From NCBI GenBank assembly GCA_019425655.1, contig NQWY01024827.1, forward strand, positions 124,001 through 188,000: a DNA stretch of 64,000 bases. The letters are read 5' to 3'. Source of the stretch: Rhizophagus prolifer (Eukaryota > Glomeromycota > Glomeromycetes > Glomerales > Glomeraceae). This document shows, piece by piece, positions 1 through 7,760 of the stretch; within the stretch, counting starts at the first letter, position 1, and each line of letters starts with the position of its first letter. The notes under the pieces are model-generated. The model saw only the letters and a program-made list of their open reading frames with translations. It did no database searches and was not told the DNA's origin. A program made the translations under genes and the position numbers.

Positions 1-723
1 TTTTCTGCCTTCGAATTTTTCACGGACAAAACTCTTAATCACCATTATGGAATTGATGAGATTCAGAAGTCCGGATGTTTTTTGTTCTCGTTGATTTCTT
101 AAAGTCCGTCTTACATTTCCTAATTTTTTAGCTTGCCTCGAGGTTACATAAAAGTAAATCGGAATTACAAAAGTCGAAACCAAACCAACGTAAAGATTCT
201 GCATATACATTACAATCAAAGCAATAATGGCAGTTGAAAATAAGGGCAAAATATCAATGAAAAAATTTTGAACCAATTTTGTCAAGCTTTCAATTCCTCT
301 GTCGATGCGGATTTGAAGTTTTCCTGATTCGTGCCGGTCATCATTATAATAAGCAATTCGATAAGTCAAGATTTTGTCAATCGCCGCTTGTGCCAATTCT
401 GAACTAACATTAATTCGGATCTTTTCGCCATAAAATTTCTGACCAAACTGAATGAAAATATTGGCTAATTCTTTTCCTAAAAGTATAATTGAAATCAGAA
501 TCAAAATATGTATCCCTTCCGACATCGGATGTGGAAGCTGCGTCAGCTTAGTTACTTCATCAACCGTATATTTCAAAACAATCGGATTGACCTGAGCGAA
601 CAAAGCACCGATAAAAGTCAAAGCCAAAGTCCCGAAAACCATCCATTTGTAAGGTTTTATAAAACTTTTCAGTTGATTGAAAATATGGATAAGATTGGTG
701 GTTTTCTGAAAAGGTTTTTTCAT
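1..723 (-). CDS. ABC transporter, N-terminal membrane domain (partial)
   Basis: The minus strand is open from an ATG at 723 to the window edge, giving about 241 residues of a type I ABC exporter membrane domain. The protein starts MKKPFQKTTNLIHIFNQLK, then has hydrophobic stretches at about residues 25-45, 60-85 and 140-185 with the usual cytosolic loops. Near the edge it reads ...QRE(Q)KTSGLLNLINSIMVIKSF, the region that precedes coupling helix 2. The ATP-binding domain should lie left of the window. Half-size exporters of this kind (MsbA/lipid or drug exporter type) combine membrane and ATPase domains in one chain. The substrate cannot be told from this part. Confidence 0.85.
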   Translation of the reverse strand, partial: MKKPFQKTTNLIHIFNQLKSFIKPYKWMVFGTLALTFIGALFAQVNPIVLKYTVDEVTKLTQLPHPMSEGIHILILISIILLGKELANIFIQFGQKFYGEKIRINVSSELAQAAIDKILTYRIAYYNDDRHESGKLQIRIDRGIESLTKLVQNFFIDILPLFSTAIIALIVMYMQNLYVGLVSTFVIPIYFYVTSRQAKKLGNVRRTLRNQREQKTSGLLNLINSIMVIKSFVREKFEGRK

Positions 724-869
724 CTAAGCAAGTTAAGGAAACCACAAAAGTCACATAAGAATACATTAGCTTTTAATGAACTTAGTTTTCATTATTTAAT
801 ATCTTTCTAAAGTGACTGAAGTGTTTAAAAAATAAAAACCTTAATTTTAAACTTTCATAAAAAGAAACA

Positions 870-1442
870 ATGAAAATATATACAAAAACCGGTGATAAAG
901 GCGAAACCGGACTTTATGGCGGAAGTAGAATCTCCAAAGCGAGTGCAAGAGTAGAATCTTATGGAAACATCGATGAACTGAATGCTAATATTGGCGTTGC
1001 GAAATCTCACATTGAAGATGAAAATGTCATCGCTCAGCTTAAGAAAATTCAATTTGATTTGTTTACGGTTGGTTCCGAAGCTTCGACCCCGATTGATAAA
1101 TTGTTTTTGGCTAATGGAAAAGCACGGCTTCCACTTGTGATTTCTGATAAAGAAATTGAAGAATTGGAAACTTGGATGGACGAAATGGAAGAGAAAGTTG
1201 AGCCTTTGCAATATTTCATTTTACCCGGAGGCGGAAAAGCGGCGACTTTTCTTCACGTAGCGAGAACGGTTTGCAGACGTGCAGAACGCAGTTTGGTTTT
1301 TCTCAATCAATCCGAAGAAGTACGAGCGGAATTAATCAAATATCTGAACCGTTTGTCAGATTACCTTTTTGTTTTGGCAAGATATGTTTCGAAACTTCAT
1401 AATGAGCCGGAAGAATATTGGAATCCAAATGATAGAAGTTAG
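870..1442 (+). CDS. Cob(I)yrinic acid a,c-diamide adenosyltransferase, PduO type
   Basis: A 190-residue ATP:corrinoid adenosyltransferase of the PduO/MMAB family. It transfers the adenosyl group of ATP to cob(I)alamin, making coenzyme B12. The N-terminal ATP-binding motif TKTGDKGET (residues 5-13) and the RVESYGNIDELNA segment (27-39) are typical, and FILPGG (116-121) followed by ARTVCRRAER (131-140) forms the conserved C-terminal helix with the catalytic arginines. Length matches the family. It starts a run of three genes on the + strand with gaps of only a few bases. The cobalamin uptake locus at 40-43 kb fits a strain that imports corrinoid and adenosylates it. Confidence 0.93.
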   Translation: MKIYTKTGDKGETGLYGGSRISKASARVESYGNIDELNANIGVAKSHIEDENVIAQLKKIQFDLFTVGSEASTPIDKLFLANGKARLPLVISDKEIEELETWMDEMEEKVEPLQYFILPGGGKAATFLHVARTVCRRAERSLVFLNQSEEVRAELIKYLNRLSDYLFVLARYVSKLHNEPEEYWNPNDRS

Positions 1443-1446
1443 AAAA

Positions 1447-1641
1447 ATGAGATACGCAGTTTTGATTTTTATAATAGGGTTGTTGGTATGTGCCGTTGGA
1501 ATTCTATTCAAAATTACTCATTGGAGTATTTTTGGTTTTTCAGGTAATATGATGCTGTCAATTGGAACAGTTTTGCAAATTATAGGAGGCTTATTGCTTT
1601 TGTATAAAGTTTTTTTTGCTAAAAAGCATAATGATTTATAA
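1447..1641 (+). CDS. Small two-helix membrane protein
   Basis: A 64-residue protein starting at ATG 1447, four bases after the adenosyltransferase stop; the frame is open further upstream but that would overlap the previous gene. It has two hydrophobic segments (about residues 3-22 and 33-54) joined by FKITHWSIFGFSG. The FKITHW motif with two membrane helices recalls the small membrane segment of GldL and short GldL-like proteins of Flavobacteria, but the match is too short to assign a role. It is probably co-transcribed with the adenosyltransferase and thiN. Confidence 0.7.
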   Translation: MRYAVLIFIIGLLVCAVGILFKITHWSIFGFSGNMMLSIGTVLQIIGGLLLLYKVFFAKKHNDL

Positions 1642-1642
1642 A

Positions 1643-2275
1643 ATGAAAAAAGCCTTACTTTTCATCAACGGAGATTCTCCGAAAATAATTCCAAATTTGT
1701 CAGGTTATGATTTGATTGCTTGTACAGATGGAGCTTTTCATTATTTGAAGCAACTTAAATTTCCTTTAGATAAGCTGGATTTTATTTCGGGAGATTTCGA
1801 TTCACATAAAATTGAGGAAGAGATTCTTCGACAGGCTCAGAATGACAATTTTGAAATCATAGAAACGCCTGACCAGAACAAAACGGATTTTCATAAAGCT
1901 TTGGAAATCATTGTCGAAAAAGGATTTGATAATGTTGATGTTTACGGTGGAAGTGGAGGAGAACAGGACCATTTTCTCGGGAATCTGAGTGTAGCTTTTG
2001 CTTTTAAGGATAAAGTGAATCTTCGTTTTTTTGATGAATACTCTTCATATTACTTTATTCCGAAAAAATTCGCAATTTCTGATGTTAAAGGTAAGATGAT
2101 TTCTTTGATGCCTTTTCCTATAGCAAAAAATATCGAAACAAAAGGGTTGAAATGGCCTTTGTATAAAGAAGATTTAATTTTGGGAGAACGGATCGGAACA
2201 CGGAATGTTGCTGAAAATAAAGATGTTATAATTGAGTATAAACAAGGTGACCTGCTGATTTTTGTTGGGAATTAA
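1643..2275 (+). CDS. thiN: Thiamine pyrophosphokinase
   Basis: About 210 residues of a thiamine pyrophosphokinase, which converts thiamine plus ATP to thiamine diphosphate. Motifs in order are ACTDGAFHYL (about 30-40), the acidic SGDFDS metal site (about 50-55), NKTDFHKAL (about 80-90) and GGSGGEQDHFLGN (about 103-115). ATG 1643 gives MKKALLFINGDSP, the family-like N-terminus; an ATG at 1631 would overlap the preceding gene by 11 bases. Residues 61-68 (ILRQAQND), in the linker after the GDFDS motif, are encoded by a copy of a dispersed genomic repeat half-site. The insert lies in a loop, so the enzyme is probably still active. Confidence 0.92.
   Translation: MKKALLFINGDSPKIIPNLSGYDLIACTDGAFHYLKQLKFPLDKLDFISGDFDSHKIEEEILRQAQNDNFEIIETPDQNKTDFHKALEIIVEKGFDNVDVYGGSGGEQDHFLGNLSVAFAFKDKVNLRFFDEYSSYYFIPKKFAISDVKGKMISLMPFPIAKNIETKGLKWPLYKEDLILGERIGTRNVAENKDVIIEYKQGDLLIFVGN
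1824..1847 (+). repeat. Dispersed repeat half-site inside thiN
   Basis: TTCTTCGACAGGCTCAGAATGACA resembles one arm of the inverted repeat at 17730-17790 (TTCGACTCCGTTCAGTGTGA): they share TTCGAC, TCAG and TGA at nearly the same spacing. It is read in frame as ILRQAQND between the thiN active-site motifs. My recollection is that intergenic repeats with this sequence are common in Bacteroidota; the in-frame capture is inferred. Confidence 0.6.
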
Positions 2276-2365
2276 TTCATTAATTTTTATGGAATTATTA
2301 ACGTGAATATTCAGTTTATTTCATCATTTTTGCATCGTAAAACAATTAAACTTTTTTAGCCAGAA

Positions 2366-3757
2366 ATGAAAATAAAATATTCTGAACTAATTGACCAAAC
2401 GCTTTATTTTCCAACTGAGGAATTCAGTGTAGAAGAAAATAATCTGAAGTTCCACGACATTAATCTGATGGAAGTTGTGGAAAAATTCGGGACTCCTTTG
2501 AAGTTCAATTATTTACCAAAAATATCTCAGAATATAGAAAGGGCAAAATTCTGGTTCAAAGAAGCTTTTGAAAAGAACGATTATCAGAAAAATTACAGAT
2601 ATTGCTACTGCACAAAGTCCAGTCATTTTGCGTTTGTTGTGGAAGAAGCGTTGAAAAATGACATCAGTCTGGAGACGTCTTCGGCTTATGATATGGATAT
2701 CGTGAAATCGCTTTACGACAAAGGAAAAGTGACTAAAGATATCGAAGTCATTTGCAACGGTTTCAAAACTGATGATTATTTGGCGAAAATTTCGGAGCTG
2801 ATTAATAATGGTTTCGAAAATATCACACCGATTCTTGATAACTACAGAGAGTTGGATAAACTAACGGAAAGTATCGACAGGACTTTTGACATCGGAATCA
2901 GAATTGCTTCTGAGGAAGAACCGAAATTCGAATTTTATACCTCAAGATTAGGAATAGGATACAAGGATATTATTCCTTATTACAGCCAAAAAATTGCAGA
3001 GCATCCTAATGCTAGGCTGAAAATGCTTCACTTTTTCATCAATACCGGAATCAAAGACACGGCCTATTATTGGAACGAGTTGTACAAATGTCTTCGCGTC
3101 TATGCAAGATTGAAAAAAATTGCGCCGGAAGTTGATTCGTTGAATATCGGTGGTGGTTTCCCAATCAAAACTTCACTTAATTTTGATTACGATTATGCTT
3201 ACATGGTTAACGAGATCGTGTCTCAAATCAAAAAATTCTGCGAAGAAGAAGGCGTTGAAGAGCCAAATATCTATACAGAATTTGGAAGCTTCACAGTTGG
3301 AGAAAGTGGTGGCCATCTTTATAAAATAATTTCTCAGAAACGTCAGAACGACCGGGAAAAATGGAATATGATCGACTCGTCTTTTATGACAACTTTGCCT
3401 GATACTTGGGCGATTTCCCGTCACTTCATTATGTTGCCGTTGAATCGTTGGGATGATTCTTATGAAAGAGTTTTTCTTGGTGGATTGACTTGTGATTCAG
3501 ATGATTATTATAATTCTGAGCAGCATACGAATGCGATCTATCTGCCAGTTTTCAATGAAACGAAACCTTTGTACATTGGTTTTTTCCATACAGGCGCTTA
3601 TCAGGAGACTATTGGTGGTTACGGCGGTGTTCACCACTGTTTGATGCCTCAGCCAAAACATATTTTGATTGATAAGGATGAAGACGGAAACTTCACTTAC
3701 GAACTATTCCGGGAAGAACAAAGACCAGAAGATGTTTTGAAACTTTTGGGATATTAA
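2366..3757 (+). CDS. speA: Arginine decarboxylase, PLP-dependent (SpeA-like)
   Basis: A 463-residue fold III PLP decarboxylase (alanine-racemase fold). It should turn arginine into agmatine for polyamine synthesis. The PLP lysine is in CYCTKSSHF (Lys84), the phosphate-binding glycine loop is NIGGGFP (about 261-267), EFGSF follows at about 305, and a conserved cysteine/aspartate pair lies in TCDSDDYY (about 376-383). The length is typical of the Bacteroidota version, which is shorter than the 630-residue E. coli SpeA. It stands alone, with its own terminator at 3799. A diaminopimelate or other amino-acid decarboxylase role is less likely from the motif spacing. Confidence 0.82.
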   Translation: MKIKYSELIDQTLYFPTEEFSVEENNLKFHDINLMEVVEKFGTPLKFNYLPKISQNIERAKFWFKEAFEKNDYQKNYRYCYCTKSSHFAFVVEEALKNDISLETSSAYDMDIVKSLYDKGKVTKDIEVICNGFKTDDYLAKISELINNGFENITPILDNYRELDKLTESIDRTFDIGIRIASEEEPKFEFYTSRLGIGYKDIIPYYSQKIAEHPNARLKMLHFFINTGIKDTAYYWNELYKCLRVYARLKKIAPEVDSLNIGGGFPIKTSLNFDYDYAYMVNEIVSQIKKFCEEEGVEEPNIYTEFGSFTVGESGGHLYKIISQKRQNDREKWNMIDSSFMTTLPDTWAISRHFIMLPLNRWDDSYERVFLGGLTCDSDDYYNSEQHTNAIYLPVFNETKPLYIGFFHTGAYQETIGGYGGVHHCLMPQPKHILIDKDEDGNFTYELFREEQRPEDVLKLLGY

Positions 3758-3761
3758 ATTC

Positions 3762-3797
3762 AGACAATAGACTTTTAGATAAAAGATAATAGACGAG
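3762..3797 (+). repeat. Degenerate 7-base tandem repeat
   Basis: Five units in a row: AGACAAT, AGACTTTT, AGATAAA, AGATAAT and AGACGAG, with an AGAY core every 7-8 bases. It sits between the speA stop and its terminator. Confidence 0.6.
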
Positions 3798-3798
3798 A

Positions 3799-3826
3799 AA
3801 AAGCGGAAATTTATTTCCGCTTTTTT
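3799..3826 (+). terminator. Terminator after speA
   Basis: Stem AAAGCGGAAAT / ATTTCCGCTTT with a TT loop, followed by a T-run. It is an 11-bp perfect stem 40 bases after the speA stop. Confidence 0.88.
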
Positions 3827-3834
3827 ATTTGATT

Positions 3835-3904
3835 TTTCTCGCAGGTTTTATGAATTAAGCCGATTTTTTACAATCAGCGTAATCTGTCTAATCAGCGAGA
3901 GAAA
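3835..3904. repeat. Eroded inverted repeat with TCTCGC ends
   Basis: TCTCGC at 3837-3842 is inverted as GCGAGA at 3895-3900. Between them are near-repeated CAATCAGCGTAATCTG and CTAATCAGCG. The TCTCGCAG start and the AGCG elements recur at 16456-16498, so both look like worn copies of one intergenic repeat. Confidence 0.45.
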
Positions 3905-3911
3905 TATTTTT

Positions 3912-4544
3912 TTATTTGATTTCAGTAACGAACTCGTCTTTTGGGGTTCTGTATTTTTTAAGATTCACCAGCCAGTCGCCATTTTCTTCTCTGTAGCCCA
4001 GCGGTAAAATCACAACACTTTTCAAACCTTTCTCAGGGAATCCTAACAATTCATCAAGAGCAGCGTTATTAAAACCTTCCATTGGTGTCGCATCTACTTT
4101 CTGCTCAGCAGCTGCAGCAATTGCCAATCCAAAAGAAATGTAGGCTTGTTTTGCAGCGTGTGTCGCATGCCATTCCTTTCCAAGCGGTTCGTACATTCCC
4201 CATAATCTGGTTTTGTAGTCATCCATTGCTTCTTTAGGGATTCCCCTTTCAGATGTTGTTTTTTCAAAAACTTCGGAGATGCTATTGTGAGAATAACCGT
4301 CCCAGGCTGCCCAAACCAAAAGGTGGGAACCGTCTGTAATCTGCGCCTGGTCAAAAGCAATCGGCCGGATTTTTTCTAATAATTCTTTATTGGAAATGAC
4401 GAATAATCTGTAAGGTTGCAAACCTGATGACGAAGGTGCCAATCTTGCAGCTTCTACGATGTAATCTACCTTATCTTGAGGGACGGCTTGTCCATTCATT
4501 TTCTTGGTTGCGTATCGCCAGTTTAAGTCTTCTAATAAACTCAT
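3912..4544 (-). CDS. NAD(P)H-dependent nitroreductase family oxidoreductase
   Basis: A 210-residue FMN-dependent nitroreductase (NfsB/YdgI-like). MSLLEDLNWRYATKKMNGQ and ARLAPSSSGLQPYRLFVI are the N-terminal FMN/NAD(P)H-binding segments, and VDATPMEGFNNAALDELLGFPEKGLKSVVILPLGYR is split over the standard C-terminal region that closes on FMN. Such enzymes reduce nitro compounds or quinones in the cytosol. It is divergent from an HxlR regulator gene at 4718. In this family pairing the regulator commonly controls the neighbouring reductase in response to electrophiles. Confidence 0.9.
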   Translation of the reverse strand: MSLLEDLNWRYATKKMNGQAVPQDKVDYIVEAARLAPSSSGLQPYRLFVISNKELLEKIRPIAFDQAQITDGSHLLVWAAWDGYSHNSISEVFEKTTSERGIPKEAMDDYKTRLWGMYEPLGKEWHATHAAKQAYISFGLAIAAAAEQKVDATPMEGFNNAALDELLGFPEKGLKSVVILPLGYREENGDWLVNLKKYRTPKDEFVTEIK

Positions 4545-4572
4545 TTTTTATAATTTTCTTGATTTGAGGCAT

Positions 4573-4580
4573 CAAAGTTA
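4573..4580 (-). promoter_or_regulatory. -7 promoter element of the nitroreductase gene
   Basis: TAACTTTG on the minus strand matches TAnnTTTG exactly, 28 bases before the start codon. No clear -33 TTTG is seen. Confidence 0.55.
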
Positions 4581-4593
4581 AAAAACAAAAGTT

Positions 4594-4601
4594 TATATTT
4601 G
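4594..4601 (+). promoter_or_regulatory. -7 promoter element of the HxlR gene
   Basis: TATATTTG matches TAnnTTTG exactly. Transcription would start a few bases downstream, within the repeated operator-like sequence at 4607-4642. Confidence 0.55.
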
Positions 4602-4606
4602 TAATT

Positions 4607-4642
4607 AAGTTACTAAAAGTTACTGTTACAAAAAGGTAACTT
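4607..4642. promoter_or_regulatory. Likely HxlR operator
   Basis: AAGTTAC occurs at 4607-4613 and 4617-4623, GTTAC again at 4625-4629, and the inverted GTAACTT at 4636-4642. This is a symmetrical AAGTTAC-N12-GTAACTT site plus a direct repeat exactly 10 bases upstream. It covers the predicted start of the regulator's transcript and lies just upstream of the divergent nitroreductase promoter. Binding by the adjacent HxlR protein is inferred. Confidence 0.6.
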
Positions 4643-4717
4643 ATTTGATAATTAGTAAGTTGTGAAATTGAATTAACGTAAATTTAATTTACATTTCTTC
4701 AATAAAAGATATTATTT

Positions 4718-5074
4718 ATGAAAATTAAATGTTGTAAAACCAACCTTCTCGCTGTACAGGATACAATGGATATTTTGAAAGGCCGATGGAAAGTTCAAAT
4801 TATTGCGGCGCTTTGTTATGACAAAATGCGATTCTCTGATTTGCAGAAAGAAATCGCAGGTGTTTCTTCGAAAATGCTGAGCAGCGAACTGAAAGATTTG
4901 GAAATCAATCAATTGGTAACAAGAACAGTTCTCAGCACACAACCGATTAGTGTGGAATATGAATTAACTGATTACGGACGAACTTTGAAAAAAATCATTG
5001 AGAATCTTGCAGAATGGGGCATTGAGCACAGAAAAAAGATTACAGGCAAAATTCCCGAAGTTGCTGAAATTTAA
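4718..5074 (+). CDS. HxlR-family transcriptional regulator
   Basis: A 118-residue winged-helix protein of the HxlR/YodB family. The conserved start is CCKTNLLAVQDTMDILKGRWK, followed by RFSDLQKEIAGVSSKMLSSELKDLE (recognition region, about 45-69) and YELTDYGRTL (about 87-96). Two adjacent cysteines at residues 5-6 lie where YodB/HypR-type members carry their redox or electrophile-sensing cysteine. It faces away from the nitroreductase gene and probably represses it and itself. Confidence 0.9.
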   Translation: MKIKCCKTNLLAVQDTMDILKGRWKVQIIAALCYDKMRFSDLQKEIAGVSSKMLSSELKDLEINQLVTRTVLSTQPISVEYELTDYGRTLKKIIENLAEWGIEHRKKITGKIPEVAEI

Positions 5075-5102
5075 AGGCTTCAAAAAAAGAAGCCTTTAAA
5101 TT

Positions 5103-6761
5103 TTATTCCTTCGTGAAATAGTATGTTTTGCCGTTTTGCTTCAGCTGCAATTGATTCGGGAAGAAAACCACCTCGATGTTAGCTGGTGCGAATTTGAACT
5201 GATCTTTATCAACATATTCCAAAGGAAATGCTGATTGTCCTTTTCCCTGCGCCAATAATTGATCATCTTCCGAATAGATTTTCAAACCCATAGCAATATC
5301 AGGCGAAGTATAATTACCAATATATTTTTGGAATTTCTCAGGTGTTTTAGAAATATCATTAGTTTGAGTTCCAAATTTTGGATATTCATAACCTGAATCA
5401 TAAATCAAACTCAGGATCCCGATAGCCAGATTATTGTGGGGAAATTCTTCTCCATTAATAATCATAGAAACCGAATAATCTTCTTTTGTATTATAAGAGG
5501 TGATCGAGTGACTTCCGGCTGTATCACCTCCGTGTCCAAAAGAAACCTGATTGTAAAACGGAACAGGCATTATTCCTAATCCGAATTTTAAATCTGAACT
5601 TGGCTTTGGCAACATATTTTCCAGTGTTTCTTTTTTAACGAATTTATTGTTAAATAAGGCATTAATAAAAAGATTTAGATCATAAGGTGTTGAAACAATA
5701 TCGCCCAAACCGATACAATTGTGAAAATCGAAATCCTCTATTTCCATCCAATTACCGTCTTTATTCTTGTAAGATCTGAAAACATTGGTAGGATTGTCCA
5801 AAACTGAAAAAGTATTTTTCATATTCGCTTTGCTCGTGATGTTTTCCTTTAAGAGAATATTATAAGGTTTTTTTGTAATTTTCTCCAGAATCCTGCTCAA
5901 AAGATAATATCCGGAATTGGAATATCTCGTTTTTTCTCCCGGCTGAAACTCTACGCCTTGTGCTTTGATCGTGTCAAGAATTGTTTTGTCTCCGACTGGT
6001 TTTTTGAATAACCATTGATAATGCTCTCCAACATAATCTCCTAGACCGCTGGTGTGATTCATTAGTTTTTCGATGGTGATTTTGTCTGCATTTGGAATGT
6101 CAGGATAATATTTGGAAAGCTTGTCGTTGATGTTCAGTTTTCCTTTTTCTACCTGTTGCATCAGCATTACAGCTGTAAACAATTTGCTGATAGATCCAAC
6201 CTGATATTGTGTGTCGGGATTCCATTTGACATTTGGTAATTGGTCTTGTCCGAAATTTCTTTGATAAATTTCTTTCCCATTTCTGAAAATCGAAATACTT
6301 CCAACAGACTGTTTGTTCGCCGTCAGGTAGTTTAAGAAATCATCAATTTTCTTAGTATTGATTTCTCTGTTGCCGATGTCTTTGATTTTTTGATCTTGTG
6401 GACTTGACTTAACGGTGCCGTCATTTCGGTAAAGATTTAACGGGAACGATCTTGAATTCTGTTCGAAGGTTCCTTCAAAATGATCGGTTTTGTATAGACC
6501 TTTGTAAGAAGCTTTCAGCTCATTCATTTCAAAAATCAATTCATCGTTACGGAATTCGGTTTTATCGACTGTAATAATTTTGTCTCCTTGCTTTGGACTT
6601 CTCGCAGTAGAAACATAAGCGTTGTTTTCTTTTTTGATATCAAGAAGCAAAGGCAGTTTCATTGTGCCTAGATCGATTTCTCCTCTCCAGGAACCTGTTA
6701 AATCCTGGGCGTAAAAAGTCTGTGCCAATAAAATCAGCACCAATAAAAGTTTGGTTTTCAT
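5103..6761 (-). CDS. Secreted serine hydrolase, class C beta-lactamase family
   Basis: A 552-residue exported protein; MKTKLLLVLILLAQTFYAQ is a signal peptide. Residues 20-125 form a small beta domain. The catalytic domain follows, with the SxxK serine in VGSISKLFTAV, the tyrosine motif in RYSNSGYYLLSRILE, and a third motif HGG in FGHGGDTAGS. A C-terminal domain of about 100 residues closes the protein. Members include esterases, D-peptidases and beta-lactam-binding proteins; the substrate is unknown. It is the last gene of a probable operon with a membrane protein and a DUF2089 protein (gaps of 15 and 4 bases). Confidence 0.88.
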   Translation of the reverse strand: MKTKLLLVLILLAQTFYAQDLTGSWRGEIDLGTMKLPLLLDIKKENNAYVSTARSPKQGDKIITVDKTEFRNDELIFEMNELKASYKGLYKTDHFEGTFEQNSRSFPLNLYRNDGTVKSSPQDQKIKDIGNREINTKKIDDFLNYLTANKQSVGSISIFRNGKEIYQRNFGQDQLPNVKWNPDTQYQVGSISKLFTAVMLMQQVEKGKLNINDKLSKYYPDIPNADKITIEKLMNHTSGLGDYVGEHYQWLFKKPVGDKTILDTIKAQGVEFQPGEKTRYSNSGYYLLSRILEKITKKPYNILLKENITSKANMKNTFSVLDNPTNVFRSYKNKDGNWMEIEDFDFHNCIGLGDIVSTPYDLNLFINALFNNKFVKKETLENMLPKPSSDLKFGLGIMPVPFYNQVSFGHGGDTAGSHSITSYNTKEDYSVSMIINGEEFPHNNLAIGILSLIYDSGYEYPKFGTQTNDISKTPEKFQKYIGNYTSPDIAMGLKIYSEDDQLLAQGKGQSAFPLEYVDKDQFKFAPANIEVVFFPNQLQLKQNGKTYYFTKE

Positions 6762-6776
6762 AAAATTATATTTTGT

Positions 6777-7346
6777 TTAAAGTATAGTCTGGCTCGCGAT
6801 TATTAGTATTAATGAAACAACTACGAAGAGAACAATGTGTTGCCACTTTTTGATATTGGTAGCCGTTTTGAATCCGTTATAATACAATACGAAACTGTAA
6901 ATCATCAATGGTAAAGTTGCTAATGCAAAAGCCGTAACTATAATGAGATTAATTGTTTCCACTTGACCTGGATCGCCTGCGCTTTTTGTAACACTATCCG
7001 TAGCATTCTTAAAAAATGACATTCCGTAGACTGGCATTATTATAATTAATGGAATGGCAGATATGAGAATAGTATTAATGATATCGATGATTCTTGTTCT
7101 ATTATTAAAGAATTTGGCAAGTATAAATAAAATAATAATTGCAAAGAGAAAGCTTAAAGAATTAATTCTCGCAACATCCCAAATCGTTTGATTTTCATCT
7201 AAATGAGAAAGATGAAAAATACTGTCATTTACATTTCCGGAATAATAACAACCAAAGATGTTCACAATGAAAAATATAATTCCTGTAATAAGCAGATGTA
7301 TATCATTAAATTTCCCAAACGGATTGAATATAGTTTTCCAGGTCAT
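6777..7346 (-). CDS. Five-helix membrane protein, Yip1-like
   Basis: A 189-residue integral membrane protein with about five hydrophobic segments (residues 18-35, 68-85, 95-115, 135-155, 168-186). The start MTWKTIFNPFGKFND followed by a helix resembles bacterial YIP1/DUF1282-type proteins. It lies between a DUF2089 gene (4-base gap) and a secreted serine hydrolase, so it may help control or localise the hydrolase. Function is not known. Confidence 0.7.
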   Translation of the reverse strand: MTWKTIFNPFGKFNDIHLLITGIIFFIVNIFGCYYSGNVNDSIFHLSHLDENQTIWDVARINSLSFLFAIIILFILAKFFNNRTRIIDIINTILISAIPLIIIMPVYGMSFFKNATDSVTKSAGDPGQVETINLIIVTAFALATLPLMIYSFVLYYNGFKTATNIKKWQHIVLFVVVSLILIIASQTIL

Positions 7347-7350
7347 AGTC

Positions 7351-7617
7351 TTACTTTTGAAGTTTTTTTACTTTTTCGATGAGATCATCCATTTTGTTTC
7401 TCATTGTTGGGTAGGACAACTCAGCCTGTTTTGCCATTTCTTTGATGCTTCCGCTGGACAGAAAAAAATTGAGGACGAACTCTTGCTCTTCCCTGTTCAG
7501 TTTCAAAAGAACAGGTAATTCGTAGTCTCCATTCACCTGAGTTGCACAAGATGGACAAGTCATCTGGCTTACATTCAGAGTATGATCGCAGCTTGGACAT
7601 ATGATTGGAAGTTTCAT
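7351..7617 (-). CDS. DUF2089 protein (zinc ribbon plus HTH)
   Basis: An 88-residue protein. The N-terminus carries two CPSC knuckles (about residues 8-11 and 20-23) that would bind one zinc ion. The rest, about 35-85, is a helix-turn-helix-like segment (LNREEQEFVLNFFLSSGSI, then KEMAKQAELSYPTMRNKMDDL) resembling sigma-factor region 4 or a small DNA-binding domain. DUF2089 members are thought to be regulators. It heads an operon with a Yip1-like membrane protein and a serine hydrolase, so it may be their own regulator. Confidence 0.85.
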   Translation of the reverse strand: MKLPIICPSCDHTLNVSQMTCPSCATQVNGDYELPVLLKLNREEQEFVLNFFLSSGSIKEMAKQAELSYPTMRNKMDDLIEKVKKLQK

Positions 7618-7636
7618 TTATTCTATTTTTGTTTTA

Positions 7637-7644
7637 CAAATGTA
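7637..7644 (-). promoter_or_regulatory. -7 promoter element of the DUF2089 operon
   Basis: TACATTTG on the minus strand is a perfect TAnnTTTG, 19 bases before the DUF2089 start. Confidence 0.6.
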
Positions 7645-7710
7645 ATGATAATTTTAATAAAGTTAAAAAATATTTTAATTTTATTAAAATTATTTTTTGA
7701 TTTTGAATAA

Positions 7711-7737
7711 TAAAAAACCTCTCATATTGAGAGGTTC
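7711..7737 (-). terminator. Terminator of the secreted protein gene at 7761
   Basis: Stem AACCTCTCA / TGAGAGGTT (7716-7736), with a T-run on the minus strand, 24 bases after the stop codon. Confidence 0.85.
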
Positions 7738-7760
7738 ACTTACATAAATACAATTTATAA

